Counted from the first letter of the stretch, positions 1-7,214 are shown. The stretch is 9,816 nt of DNA from Pseudomonadota bacterium (GCA_023399375.1 JAEWPX010000090.1:1-9816), one strand, 5' to 3'. Made by a program: numbers and translations. The notes: generated from the letters alone by a model not told the origin.

Positions 1-77
1 TGGAGCGGGAAACGAGACTCGAACTCGCAACCCTCAGCTTGGAAGGCTGATGCTCTAGCCAATTGAGCTATTCCCGC
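1..77 (-). tRNA. tRNA-Gly (anticodon TCC)
   Basis: On the minus strand a full cloverleaf can be read. The 7-bp acceptor stem pairs GCGGGAA with TTCCCGC. The anticodon stem TCAGC/GCTGA encloses the loop CTTCCAA, giving anticodon TCC, which reads GGA and related glycine codons. The T loop is TTCGAGT. The 3' CCA is encoded and lies exactly at the window edge. It is the last of three tRNA genes transcribed leftward, 59 bases after tRNA-Tyr. Confidence 0.97.
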
Positions 78-99
78 GTATGTCACACGTAGTCCATGC

Positions 100-115
100 G
101 ACAGGGCTTCCTGTC
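100..115 (-). other. small hairpin in the tRNA-Gly/tRNA-Tyr spacer
   Basis: GACAGG and CCTGTC form a perfect 6-bp stem around a 4-base loop in the 59-base spacer between tRNA-Tyr and tRNA-Gly. There is no U-tract, so it is unlikely to be a terminator. A role in processing of the tRNA precursor is possible but not shown. Confidence 0.4.
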
Positions 116-136
116 TCCTACAGCATTCGCGCGTTA

Positions 137-222
137 TGGTGGAGGGGGGTGGATTTGAACCACCGAAGGCGTACGCCGACAGATTTACAGTCTGTTCCCT
201 TTGGCCACTCGGGAACCCCTCC
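137..222 (-). tRNA. tRNA-Tyr (anticodon GTA)
   Basis: The minus strand gives a class II tRNA of 86 nt including CCA. The acceptor stem pairs GGAGGGG with CCCCTCC, with discriminator A. The anticodon stem ACAGA/TCTGT encloses CTGTAAA, giving anticodon GTA. A long variable arm precedes the T arm GGTGG/CCACC, as expected for bacterial tyrosine tRNA. Only 4 bases separate it from tRNA-Thr upstream, so the two are certainly co-transcribed. Confidence 0.97.
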
Positions 223-226
223 GCTT

Positions 227-302
227 TGGAGCTGGCGATGGGAATCGAACCCGCAACCTGCTGATTACAAATCAGCTGCTCTGCCAGTTGAGCTACGCCA
301 GC
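227..302 (-). tRNA. tRNA-Thr (anticodon TGT)
   Basis: The minus strand gives a 76-nt class I tRNA with encoded CCA. The acceptor stem pairs GCTGGCG with CGCCAGC. The anticodon stem GCTGA/TCAGC encloses TTTGTAA, giving anticodon TGT, which reads ACA and related threonine codons. The T loop is TTCGATT. It is the first gene of the three-tRNA transcript Thr-Tyr-Gly. Confidence 0.97.
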
Positions 303-314
303 GCAAGACGCAAT

Positions 315-343
315 GCGTTAGTCCAACCGAGGGTGCGTGTCAA
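315..343 (-). promoter_or_regulatory. probable promoter of the tRNA operon
   Basis: On the minus strand a perfect -35 box TTGACA (343 to 338) is followed after 17 bases by TAACGC (320 to 315), a weak match to TATAAT. A start about 7 bases further on would give a leader of only a few bases before tRNA-Thr at 302, which is typical of stable RNA genes. The -35 match is strong and the -10 match is weak. Confidence 0.6.
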
Positions 344-469
344 TCCTTTTTTCCTCGCTCCCGGCCACGTCCGTTTCACCCGGACGCGAAGAGGGGTATC
401 TACGCACTTCCCTTCCTCTTGGCAACACCTTTTTTCAGTTTCCGCGATTTTTCCTTCCTTGACCGGGCG

Positions 470-498
470 TTGTCATCACGCAGGAAACGTCGTATCTT
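470..498 (+). promoter_or_regulatory. probable sigma-70 type promoter of ftsH
   Basis: TTGTCA (470-475) and TATCTT (493-498) are separated by exactly 17 bases, matching the sigma-70 consensus at 5/6 and 4/6. The predicted start near 505 leaves a leader of about 45 bases before ftsH. I looked for a heat-shock (sigma-32-like) promoter here and saw no convincing one. Confidence 0.55.
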
Positions 499-549
499 TT
501 TTCAATCGAATACTCACCCTCAACAAACCGCGAGAACCCTTTGAAAAAA

Positions 550-2382
550 ATGGAAAAGCACCACAGATTCTCTCTCTGGTACGTGCTCATCGCCATCTGG
601 GGCGTGCTCCTGCTCAACAACTTCATCGTCTCCACCTACGGCCCCAAAAACCTGCCCTACTCCGAATTTCTCCAGAAACTGCAAGCCGGCGACGTGGAGG
701 AGGTGTCCATCACCGGCGACGTCATCGCCGGCACCATGAAGGACAAGGCGGACGGCGAAGCCAAGACCGTGGAATTCGTCACCCGGCGCGTGGACCAGAG
801 CCTCTCCACCGAACTCTCCAAGTACAACGTGCACTTCCGGGCCCAGCCCGAGTCCACGTTCCTGCGCGACATCCTGTCCTGGGTCATCCCCATCCTGCTC
901 TTTTTCGGCATCTGGTACTTCCTCATGCAGCGCCTCAATCCCGGCCAGGGCGTCATGGCCTTCGGCAAGAACAAGGCTCGTGTCTACGCCGAAAAGGATC
1001 TGGAGACGCGCTTTACGGACGTGGCCGGCTGCGACGAGGCCAAGGCGGAACTGGTCGAAATCATCGACTACTTGAAGACCCCGGAACGCTTCCAGCGCCT
1101 GGGCGGGCAGATGCCCAAGGGCGTGCTCCTGATCGGCCCGCCCGGCACGGGCAAGACGCTGCTCGCCCGCGCCGTGGCCGGCGAGGCCGGGGTGCCGTTT
1201 TTCTCCATCTCCGGCTCGGAATTCGTGGAAATGTTCGTGGGCGTGGGCGCGGCCCGGGTGCGCGAGCTCTTCATCCAGGCCAAGGAAAAGGCCCCGTGCA
1301 TCATCTTCATCGACGAGCTCGACGCCATCGGCAAATCCCGCGCCGGCAACGTCATCGGCGGTCATGACGAGCGCGAGCAGACACTCAACCAGCTTCTCGT
1401 CGAGATGGACGGCTTCGACCCGCGCGTGGGCGTCATCATCATGGCCGCGACCAACCGACCCGAGACCCTCGATCCGGCGCTGCTGCGCGCCGGTCGCTTC
1501 GACCGCCAGGTGCTCGTGGACAAGCCCGACGTGGCCGGCCGCGAGGCCATCCTGCGCGTACACGCGGCCAAGGTCGTGCTGTCCAAGGACGTGGACCTCA
1601 CGGTCATCGCCCGCAAGACCCCGGGGTTTTCCGGGGCGGACCTGGCCAACGCCATCAACGAGGCCGCGCTGCTTGCCGCGCGCAAGGACAAGGACGCCGT
1701 GGAGATGGCCGACCTCGAGGAGGCCGTGGACCGCATCATGGGGGGCCTGGAAAAGAAAAACCGCGTGATCAACCCCAAGGAAAAGCAGGTCGTGGCCTAC
1801 CACGAATCCGGCCACGCCGTGGTCGCGAGCTTCACCCCGGGCGCGGACGCGGTGCACAAGATCTCCATCGTGCCGCGCGGCATCGGGGCCTTGGGCTGGA
1901 CGCAGCAACTGCCGACCGAGGACCGCTACCTCATGACGCAGACGGAACTGCTCGGCAAAATCGACGTGCTGCTCGGCGGGCGCGGGGCCGAGCGGCTCAT
2001 CTTCGGCGACATTTCGACCGGCGCGCACAACGACCTGCAGCGCGCCACGGACATCGCCCGGGCCATGGTCGCGGAATACGGCATGGGCAGGACCCTCGGG
2101 CCGGCCACCTACCCGCGCCAGAACCGGCCGGTCTTCCTCGGCACGGAGCAAGGGGGCCTCTCCGGCCGGGAATATTCCGAAGCCACGGCGGCCAAGCTGG
2201 ACCTCGAGGTCAAGGAAATCCTGGAAGCCTCCCAGGAGCGGGTCGGCGCGCTGCTCGGGCAGAAACGGGAACTGCTCGAAAACATCGCCCAGGCGCTCCT
2301 GGACAAGGAAACCCTGGACGAGGCGACCTTCACGGCCCTGCTCGACGCGGCCAAGGCCCCGTCCGGGCCGCCGGCCGCATAA
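550..2382 (+). CDS. ftsH: ATP-dependent zinc metalloprotease FtsH
   Basis: This is the inner-membrane AAA+ protease that unfolds and degrades damaged membrane proteins and short-lived regulators, working as a hexamer. Counting from the ATG (610 aa), the order is: a membrane helix at about 8-27, a small periplasmic domain, and a second helix at about 107-128. The AAA module has Walker A GPPGTGKT (196-203), pore motif MFVGVG (228-233), Walker B IIFIDELDAIG (251-261) and the second region of homology (about 301-321). The zinc site is HESGH (418-422), with a likely third ligand at Asp495 in TGAHNDLQ. The length is near the family norm of 600-650. The start is uncertain: an in-frame TTG at 541 would add three residues (MKK). 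I prefer the ATG because the resulting N-terminus, MEKHHRFSLWY, looks family-like, but neither start has a good ribosome-binding site. Confidence 0.97.
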   Translation: MEKHHRFSLWYVLIAIWGVLLLNNFIVSTYGPKNLPYSEFLQKLQAGDVEEVSITGDVIAGTMKDKADGEAKTVEFVTRRVDQSLSTELSKYNVHFRAQPESTFLRDILSWVIPILLFFGIWYFLMQRLNPGQGVMAFGKNKARVYAEKDLETRFTDVAGCDEAKAELVEIIDYLKTPERFQRLGGQMPKGVLLIGPPGTGKTLLARAVAGEAGVPFFSISGSEFVEMFVGVGAARVRELFIQAKEKAPCIIFIDELDAIGKSRAGNVIGGHDEREQTLNQLLVEMDGFDPRVGVIIMAATNRPETLDPALLRAGRFDRQVLVDKPDVAGREAILRVHAAKVVLSKDVDLTVIARKTPGFSGADLANAINEAALLAARKDKDAVEMADLEEAVDRIMGGLEKKNRVINPKEKQVVAYHESGHAVVASFTPGADAVHKISIVPRGIGALGWTQQLPTEDRYLMTQTELLGKIDVLLGGRGAERLIFGDISTGAHNDLQRATDIARAMVAEYGMGRTLGPATYPRQNRPVFLGTEQGGLSGREYSEATAAKLDLEVKEILEASQERVGALLGQKRELLENIAQALLDKETLDEATFTALLDAAKAPSGPPAA

Positions 2383-2391
2383 CCCAGCCGA

Positions 2392-2412
2392 GGGACGGTG
2401 CTTCACTGTCCC
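2392..2412 (+). other. hairpin after ftsH without a U-tract
   Basis: GGGACGGTG and CACTGTCCC form a 9-bp stem (one G-U pair in RNA) around the loop CTT, ten bases after the ftsH stop. The sequence that follows is CCAAGCCCC, not a T-run, so this is not a classical intrinsic terminator. It may protect the 3' end of the ftsH message or weaken read-through into the next gene. Confidence 0.45.
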
Positions 2413-2440
2413 CCAAGCCCCTCCCTGCGATGGAGACGCC

Positions 2441-3625
2441 ATGCTCCGATCGTTGCGCGCCGCCGCCCTGCTCGCCGTCCTGGCCGTGCTCCTGCCGGCC
2501 CTGGCCCAGGGCCAGATCCTGACCAAGGACGGCGCCCCGGTCGCGACCGTCACCGATGCGGCCCAGGCCGTGCCGGAGGGCAAGACGCGGGCCAAGGCTC
2601 CGGCGCTCGCAGCCGGGCGGCAAGTGCGCGTGCTGGAGGAAAAGGACGGCATGGCCCTGGTGTGCGCGGAGACCTCGGGACCGGGGGCGGGCATATTCGA
2701 TGAGTATCTCTACCGCCTTCCCCTGGCCGCCGTCGCGTTCCTGCCCGGCAAGACCCACCGCGACCGCCCGGCCTGGCTGCCGACCCCGGGGCTGGCCGAA
2801 GCCGCCCGGCGCGAGGTGGTCGCCTACGAACAGGGCGACGCGATTTTTGTCCGCTCGGGGGAAAGCCCGCCCAAGCGCATAGCCAAGGGCACGCAGCCGG
2901 CGCTGTCGCCGGACGGCGCACGCCTGGCCTACACCCCGGAAAAGGGCGCGGGATTTATGCTCGTATCCCTGGACGGCGACGCAAGGCCGATGCGGATCGG
3001 CGGTGGAGAGGAGCCGGTGCGGCAGAAGGCCTTTTGCCCGGACGGGTCGAAGCTCGCCTGGCTCGTGGACCGGCATGTCGAGGTCCTTGACCTCGCCCGG
3101 CCGGGGGCTGCGCCGACGGCGGCGGCCAGCGGCCTCGAACCGGGTGCGGCCTTGCAGGGCTTCACCAAGGCGTGTGACGCGTTGGTGCTCCACAACGGCG
3201 ATGCGGTGCAATGGGTGGGGTTAAACGGCCAGACGCTGCGCAGCGTCCCGGCCGGCGCGTTCACGAACGGCGAGGGAGGGTCGAGTTCGGACCAGTACGT
3301 CCCGAGCCCGGCCGACGCGAACCTGCTCCTCGTCGCCGGCACCACGCGCGGCACGGACGCCTACCACCGCTGGGCCAACGACACGTCCGGCGCGCTCTAT
3401 CTGTATGATGCGGCCTCGGGCACGAACTACCGTCTCACGCCCAGGCACCTCGCGGCCGTCACGCCGTCGTGGAGTCCGGACGGAAAACGCGTCTATTTTT
3501 CCGCCCTGCCCGACGCGCCGCCAAACGGGCCGCACCACCTCTACCGGATCAACGCCGACGGCACGGGCCTGACCGACCTCTGGCCGGGCTTCGCCCCGGG
3601 CGTGGGCACGTGGCCGCAGGAATAA
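2441..3625 (+). CDS. exported PD40/TolB-like beta-propeller protein
   Basis: I do not recognise a named gene. The 394-residue product begins with a clear signal peptide: positive MLRSLR, a hydrophobic stretch to about residue 20, and a likely cut near 22-24 (ALAQG). It should therefore be periplasmic or secreted. Three PD40-type repeat cores are visible: PALSPDGARLAY (153-164), AFCPDGSKLAWL (197-208) and PSWSPDGKRVYF (342-353), the last followed by LYRINADGTG (367-376), a pattern familiar from TolB and related propellers. The TolB N-terminal domain is not apparent and no tol/pal gene is adjacent, so it is not called TolB. The start is supported by GGAGA at 2432-2436. It lies 58 bases after ftsH with a hairpin between, so co-transcription is uncertain. 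Its stop is 6 bases from that of convergent prmC. The ligand or partner is unknown. Confidence 0.85.
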   Translation: MLRSLRAAALLAVLAVLLPALAQGQILTKDGAPVATVTDAAQAVPEGKTRAKAPALAAGRQVRVLEEKDGMALVCAETSGPGAGIFDEYLYRLPLAAVAFLPGKTHRDRPAWLPTPGLAEAARREVVAYEQGDAIFVRSGESPPKRIAKGTQPALSPDGARLAYTPEKGAGFMLVSLDGDARPMRIGGGEEPVRQKAFCPDGSKLAWLVDRHVEVLDLARPGAAPTAAASGLEPGAALQGFTKACDALVLHNGDAVQWVGLNGQTLRSVPAGAFTNGEGGSSSDQYVPSPADANLLLVAGTTRGTDAYHRWANDTSGALYLYDAASGTNYRLTPRHLAAVTPSWSPDGKRVYFSALPDAPPNGPHHLYRINADGTGLTDLWPGFAPGVGTWPQE

Positions 3626-3631
3626 CACGGG

Positions 3632-4504
3632 CTAGACGGGTTTTCTTCCCTCGACCACCCGGTCGAGACCGGCGAGGTCGCGGCGCACGGCGACATCGGC
3701 AAATCCCGCTTCGGCCAGGATGGCCGCGGCTTCGGGACCCTGCTTCCAGCCGATCTCGACGAGAAGCGCCCCTCCCGGGGCCAGCCGGGCCATGGCCGCG
3801 CGAACGACCACGGGTACGGCCTCGAGCCCGGTCTCACCGGGCACGAGCGCGCCTTGCGGCTCGAAATCGCGCACTTCCTTCGAGCATTCGCGGTATTCGG
3901 CGGCGGTCACGTAGGGCGGATTGGACACGACGAGTTCGTAGCCCCCGGCCGTTTCCGGCAACGCCGCGAAATCAGCCTCCACGAAATCCAGCCGATCGGC
4001 CACGCCGTGCTTTCCGGCGTTTTCCCGGGCCACGGCCAGCGCGCCAGGGCTCTTGTCCAGGGCGAGGCCCCGCGCCTGGGTAAACTTGACGGCAAGCGTC
4101 ACGGCCAGGCAGCCCGAGCCCGTGCCCAGGTCCGCGAAACGCGAAAGCGCGCCTTGCGGAAACAGTTCCAGGGCGCGCTCGACGATCAGTTCGGTCTCGG
4201 GCCGGGGAATGAGCGTCTCCGGCGTCACCGTGAAATCGAGCCCGAAAAATTCCCTCTCACCGAGGAGATAGGCCACGGGCTCCCCCTTGCCCCGCCGGGC
4301 GACCAGCGGCCGGTATCCGTCCAGCTCTTCCACCGACAGCGGCCGGTCCATGGCCAGCACGAGCCCCAGCCGGTCCAGCCCCAGCACCTTGGCCAAAAGC
4401 AACTGCGCGGACAACCGCGGCGCATCCACGCCCTTCTCTTTCAAATATCCTTCGCTCTTCCCCAAAATCTCCCGCACCGTCGGCGCGCGCCCGCTCCCCG
4501 CCAT
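3632..4504 (-). CDS. prmC: peptide chain release factor N5-glutamine methyltransferase
   Basis: PrmC (HemK) transfers a methyl group from S-adenosylmethionine to the glutamine of the GGQ motif in release factors RF1 and RF2, which raises termination efficiency. The 290-residue protein has the N-terminal helical substrate domain, GEPVAYLLG (74-82), LIPRPETE (98-105), the SAM-binding loop FADLGTGSG (123-131), and catalytic NPPY (195-198), which binds the glutamine side chain. The length fits the family (about 280-290). The ATG is preceded by AGGAG (4511-4515) at 6-base spacing. It lies downstream of prfA, which encodes its substrate, across a 149-base gap full of inverted repeats. The stop faces that of the PD40 gene at 6 bases. 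Confidence 0.96.
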   Translation of the reverse strand: MAGSGRAPTVREILGKSEGYLKEKGVDAPRLSAQLLLAKVLGLDRLGLVLAMDRPLSVEELDGYRPLVARRGKGEPVAYLLGEREFFGLDFTVTPETLIPRPETELIVERALELFPQGALSRFADLGTGSGCLAVTLAVKFTQARGLALDKSPGALAVARENAGKHGVADRLDFVEADFAALPETAGGYELVVSNPPYVTAAEYRECSKEVRDFEPQGALVPGETGLEAVPVVVRAAMARLAPGGALLVEIGWKQGPEAAAILAEAGFADVAVRRDLAGLDRVVEGRKPV

Positions 4505-4534
4505 TGCTCTCTCCTTCCCGGCCTCTCATTTTTT

Positions 4535-4586
4535 GGGGGCGCCATCCTGTCCGCCGGGCTTTGACGGCGGACAGGATGGCGCCCCC
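4535..4586. repeat. 22-bp perfect inverted repeat between prfA and prmC
   Basis: Arms 4535-4556 and 4565-4586 are exact reverse complements over 22 bp, around the 8-base loop GGCTTTGA. The left arm begins GGGGGCGCCATCC. On the minus strand, the direction of prfA and prmC, the stem is followed by A residues rather than T residues, so it is not a classical terminator in that direction. A run of six T residues precedes it on the plus strand. It may be an RNA stability or processing hairpin, or a dispersed repeat. Confidence 0.85.
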
Positions 4587-4592
4587 AGGAAA

Positions 4593-4639
4593 GGAGGGTC
4601 CGGGAGGGGGTTACCCCCTCCCGGCCGCCGGAGGCATTC
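4593..4639 (+). repeat. REP-like palindromic element, copy A
   Basis: A perfect 11-bp stem, CCGGGAGGGGG with CCCCCTCCCGG around loop TTA (4600-4624), is flanked by GGAGGGT on the left and CCGCCGGAGGCAT on the right. The same arrangement, with matching flanks, occurs inverted at 9451-9495. It lies between prfA and prmC immediately after the 22-bp inverted repeat. Confidence 0.7.
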
Positions 4640-4653
4640 ATTCTTCTTCTTTC

Positions 4654-5727
<1,074 letters not shown>

Positions 5728-5794
5728 GCAGCGACTCCGAAGCCGGGCGTGACGCGCGGGCGGGTCCCCCGGCCGGGCTTGACAGGATGTCGCG

Positions 5795-5823
5795 CCCCGA
5801 ATCCGCGCGGCGCGATTTCGGGG
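5795..5823. other. imperfect G+C-rich hairpin upstream of prfA
   Basis: CCCCGAA (5795-5801) pairs with TTCGGGG (5817-5823). After a 2-by-2 internal loop, an inner 4-bp CGCG stem pairs 5804-5807 with 5811-5814. It would lie in the prfA leader if transcription starts in the A+T-rich patch around 5840-5877. No U-tract follows on the minus strand. Confidence 0.4.
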
Positions 5824-5838
5824 GCGGCGGAACGAATT

Positions 5839-5877
5839 TTTATATCGTCTTAAAAAATAGCGCCATATTCTTTAAGA
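5839..5877 (-). promoter_or_regulatory. A+T-rich dyad and possible prfA promoter region
   Basis: An A+T-rich island stands out in an otherwise G+C-rich gap. TCTTAAAAAATA (5848-5859) and TATTCTTTAAGA (5866-5877) form a 12-bp dyad with one mismatch around GCGCCA. On the minus strand, TATAAA (5844 to 5839) could be a -10 box, but I see no good -35 box at 16-18 bases. The dyad could be an operator or simply part of a promoter. Experimental start-site data would be needed to decide. Confidence 0.35.
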
Positions 5878-5912
5878 GACGCCACAGCAAGGCGATCGGG
5901 GCGGCGCAGGGG

Positions 5913-6869
5913 TCAGGAGGCGGGCTCGCGCTCCACCGCGCCGCGAAGCGCGGCCAGGGCCACCTCGAGCTGCCGGTCGTCCGGCTCCTTGGTGGTGAGC
6001 ATCTGCATGAAGAGCCCGGGCGCGGAGATCAGGCGGCAGATCACGTTGGTGTGGAACTTGCCGGCGATCTTGATGACTTCGTAGGCCAGGGCGCTGACCG
6101 GCACCATGAGCCCGAGCTTGAGCGCCACGATGTAGGCCTGCTTGATCCAGCCCGTGGCGGGCGCGTAGAGCGTGAGCAGCCAGGGCACGAGAAAGGCGTA
6201 GAGCACGATGGAGATGGCCAGGACGAAGAGCAGAAAGGCCGTGCCGCAGCGGGGATGCAGGCGCGAATAACCGCGCGCCCCGGCCGGGGAAAGCGGTGCG
6301 CCCTGCTCGTAGGCCCAGATGACCTTGTGCTCGGCCCCGTGGTACTCGAAGACCCGGCGCACGTCCGGCAGGTAGGAAATGGCCACGATGTAGCCGATGA
6401 AAAGGGCCACCTTAAAAAGGCCATCCCAGATGTGGAAGCTCAGGGCCTCGACGCCGCCGGAGAGCCCCGCCGCCTTCATGCCGAGCGAAAAGAGATGCGG
6501 CGTGACCACGAAAAGCAGCAGCGCGAAACCGATGGACGCGGCAAGGGTGAGCCCCATGGCCCACGGCCCGAGCTCGCCCTCTTCCTCGTCCTCGGCCACG
6601 GCCACCTGGGCCGAATAGTTGAGGGCCTTGATGCCGTTGACGAGGGTTTCGAGCAGGATCGGAAACCCGCGCAAAAATGGCTTCTTGAGGAGCTTCGCGG
6701 CGGTCAGGGAATACCACGGGCGCACGTCGAGCAGGATGTCGCCGCCGGGCTTACGCACGGCAATGGCGAGCCTCTCGCGGTCGCGCATCATGACGCCCTC
6801 CATGACGGCCTGCCCGCCCACCGTGGGGTTGGCGGCAAGAAGCGGCAAAAGGAGGACGGCGCGTTTCAT
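5913..6869 (-). CDS. DUF1385 family multi-pass membrane protein
   Basis: The 318-residue product carries the hallmarks of the DUF1385 family (related to Bacillus YqhQ): GGQAVMEGVMMR (18-29), EYHGAEHKVI (175-184) and RLHPRCGTAFL (203-213). The invariant histidines and cysteine look like a metal-binding or catalytic site, but no reaction is known to me. Likely membrane segments are at about 103-123, 147-167, 208-233 and 243-264. The acidic stretch EDEEEGE (93-99) precedes the first. It lies between rpmE and prfA, a neighbourhood that I recall as recurrent in several bacterial groups, so a link to translation or to the membrane is suggested but unproven. The ATG at 6869 has no clear ribosome-binding site and lies 20 bases after a 24-bp palindrome. 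No alternative upstream start exists in frame. Confidence 0.9.
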   Translation of the reverse strand: MKRAVLLLPLLAANPTVGGQAVMEGVMMRDRERLAIAVRKPGGDILLDVRPWYSLTAAKLLKKPFLRGFPILLETLVNGIKALNYSAQVAVAEDEEEGELGPWAMGLTLAASIGFALLLFVVTPHLFSLGMKAAGLSGGVEALSFHIWDGLFKVALFIGYIVAISYLPDVRRVFEYHGAEHKVIWAYEQGAPLSPAGARGYSRLHPRCGTAFLLFVLAISIVLYAFLVPWLLTLYAPATGWIKQAYIVALKLGLMVPVSALAYEVIKIAGKFHTNVICRLISAPGLFMQMLTTKEPDDRQLEVALAALRGAVEREPAS

Positions 6870-6888
6870 GGACGGTGTTCCCGGCCCG

Positions 6889-6912
6889 CCGCCGGGCGCA
6901 TGCGCCCGGCGG
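6889..6912. repeat. 24-bp perfect palindrome between rpmE and the DUF1385 gene
   Basis: CCGCCGGGCGCA (6889-6900) is followed directly by its exact reverse complement TGCGCCCGGCGG (6901-6912). As RNA it would form a stem of about 10 bp with a 4-base loop. There is no U-tract on the minus strand. It sits 18 bases after the rpmE stop and 20 bases before the DUF1385 ATG. Confidence 0.75.
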
Positions 6913-6930
6913 TCGCGGGTCGCGGCCAGA

Positions 6931-7146
6931 CTAGGCCTGCTTCTCGAATTTGGCGTACTTTTTGCGGAAACGGTCGATGCGGCCGGCGGTGTCGAGAAAA
7001 CGCTGCTTGCCGGTGAAAAACGGGTGGCACTGGGAGCAGACTTCCACGAGCACGAGCTCGCCCTTGGTGGACAGGGCCTGCTCTTCGAAACCGCAGTTGC
7101 AGCGGATGGTCGCCTTGTAGGTTTTGGGATGGATATCTTTTTTCAT
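6931..7146 (-). CDS. rpmE: 50S ribosomal protein L31, zinc-binding type
   Basis: L31 sits at the central protuberance of the large ribosomal subunit and bridges to the small subunit. The 71-residue product begins MKKDIHPKTY and has the four zinc-ligand cysteines at 16, 18, 37 and 40 (CxC and CxxC), identical in position to the E. coli protein, so this is the C+ form rather than the zinc-independent YkgM-like paralogue. The reading frame is open for 14 more codons upstream (to 7188), but the family N-terminus and AGGAG at 7154-7158, 7 bases before the ATG at 7146, fix the start. It is the first gene of the minus-strand cluster rpmE - DUF1385 - prfA - prmC and is divergent from thiC. Confidence 0.96.
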   Translation of the reverse strand: MKKDIHPKTYKATIRCNCGFEEQALSTKGELVLVEVCSQCHPFFTGKQRFLDTAGRIDRFRKKYAKFEKQA

Positions 7147-7153
7147 CTTGCGA

Positions 7154-7158
7154 CTCCT
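7154..7158 (-). promoter_or_regulatory. ribosome-binding site that fixes the rpmE start
   Basis: AGGAG on the minus strand lies 7 bases before the ATG at 7146. It selects the 71-codon start over the longer open frame that begins at 7188. Confidence 0.8.
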
Positions 7159-7190
7159 TGAATGTCCCCTACGGGAAAGCGAGATCAACT

Positions 7191-7214
7191 AACGCCTTTT
7201 CCCGGCGTTGGCAA
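7191..7214 (-). promoter_or_regulatory. dyad and weak promoter candidate upstream of rpmE
   Basis: AACGCC (7191-7196) and GGCGTT (7204-7209) form a perfect 6-bp dyad with a 7-base spacer. It overlaps a possible -35 box TTGCCA (7214 to 7209, minus), from which the best -10 at 17 bases, TAGTTG, is poor. The 191-base divergent gap 7147-7337 must contain promoters for rpmE and thiC, but none is clear. I saw no CTGAGA-type TPP riboswitch core before thiC. Confidence 0.3.

Noticed and set aside
201..1367. Long open frame on the plus strand covering tRNA genes and the start of ftsH
   Set aside because: It reads through tRNA genes and then overlaps ftsH in another frame. Its translation is arginine- and histidine-rich without any domain, a typical shadow in G+C-rich DNA.
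520..2694. 724-residue open frame antisense to ftsH
   Set aside because: It lies opposite a well-supported ftsH and has no recognisable domain; long antisense frames are expected at this G+C content.
2441..3625. Calling the exported propeller protein TolB
   Set aside because: The TolB N-terminal domain is not visible and no tolQ, tolR, tolA or pal gene is adjacent.
4535..4639. Intrinsic terminator of prfA
   Set aside because: The stems are strong, but on the minus strand no T-run follows either of them, so the classical terminator form is not met.
4535..4639. CRISPR array or insertion sequence in the prfA-prmC gap
   Set aside because: There are only two unlike hairpins, no regularly spaced direct repeats, no transposase and no target-site duplication.
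5779..5807. Plus-strand promoter starting at TTGACA 5779-5784
   Set aside because: The -35 match is perfect, but the sequence 17 bases on is TCCGCG, and no plus-strand gene follows; it is antisense to the DUF1385 gene.
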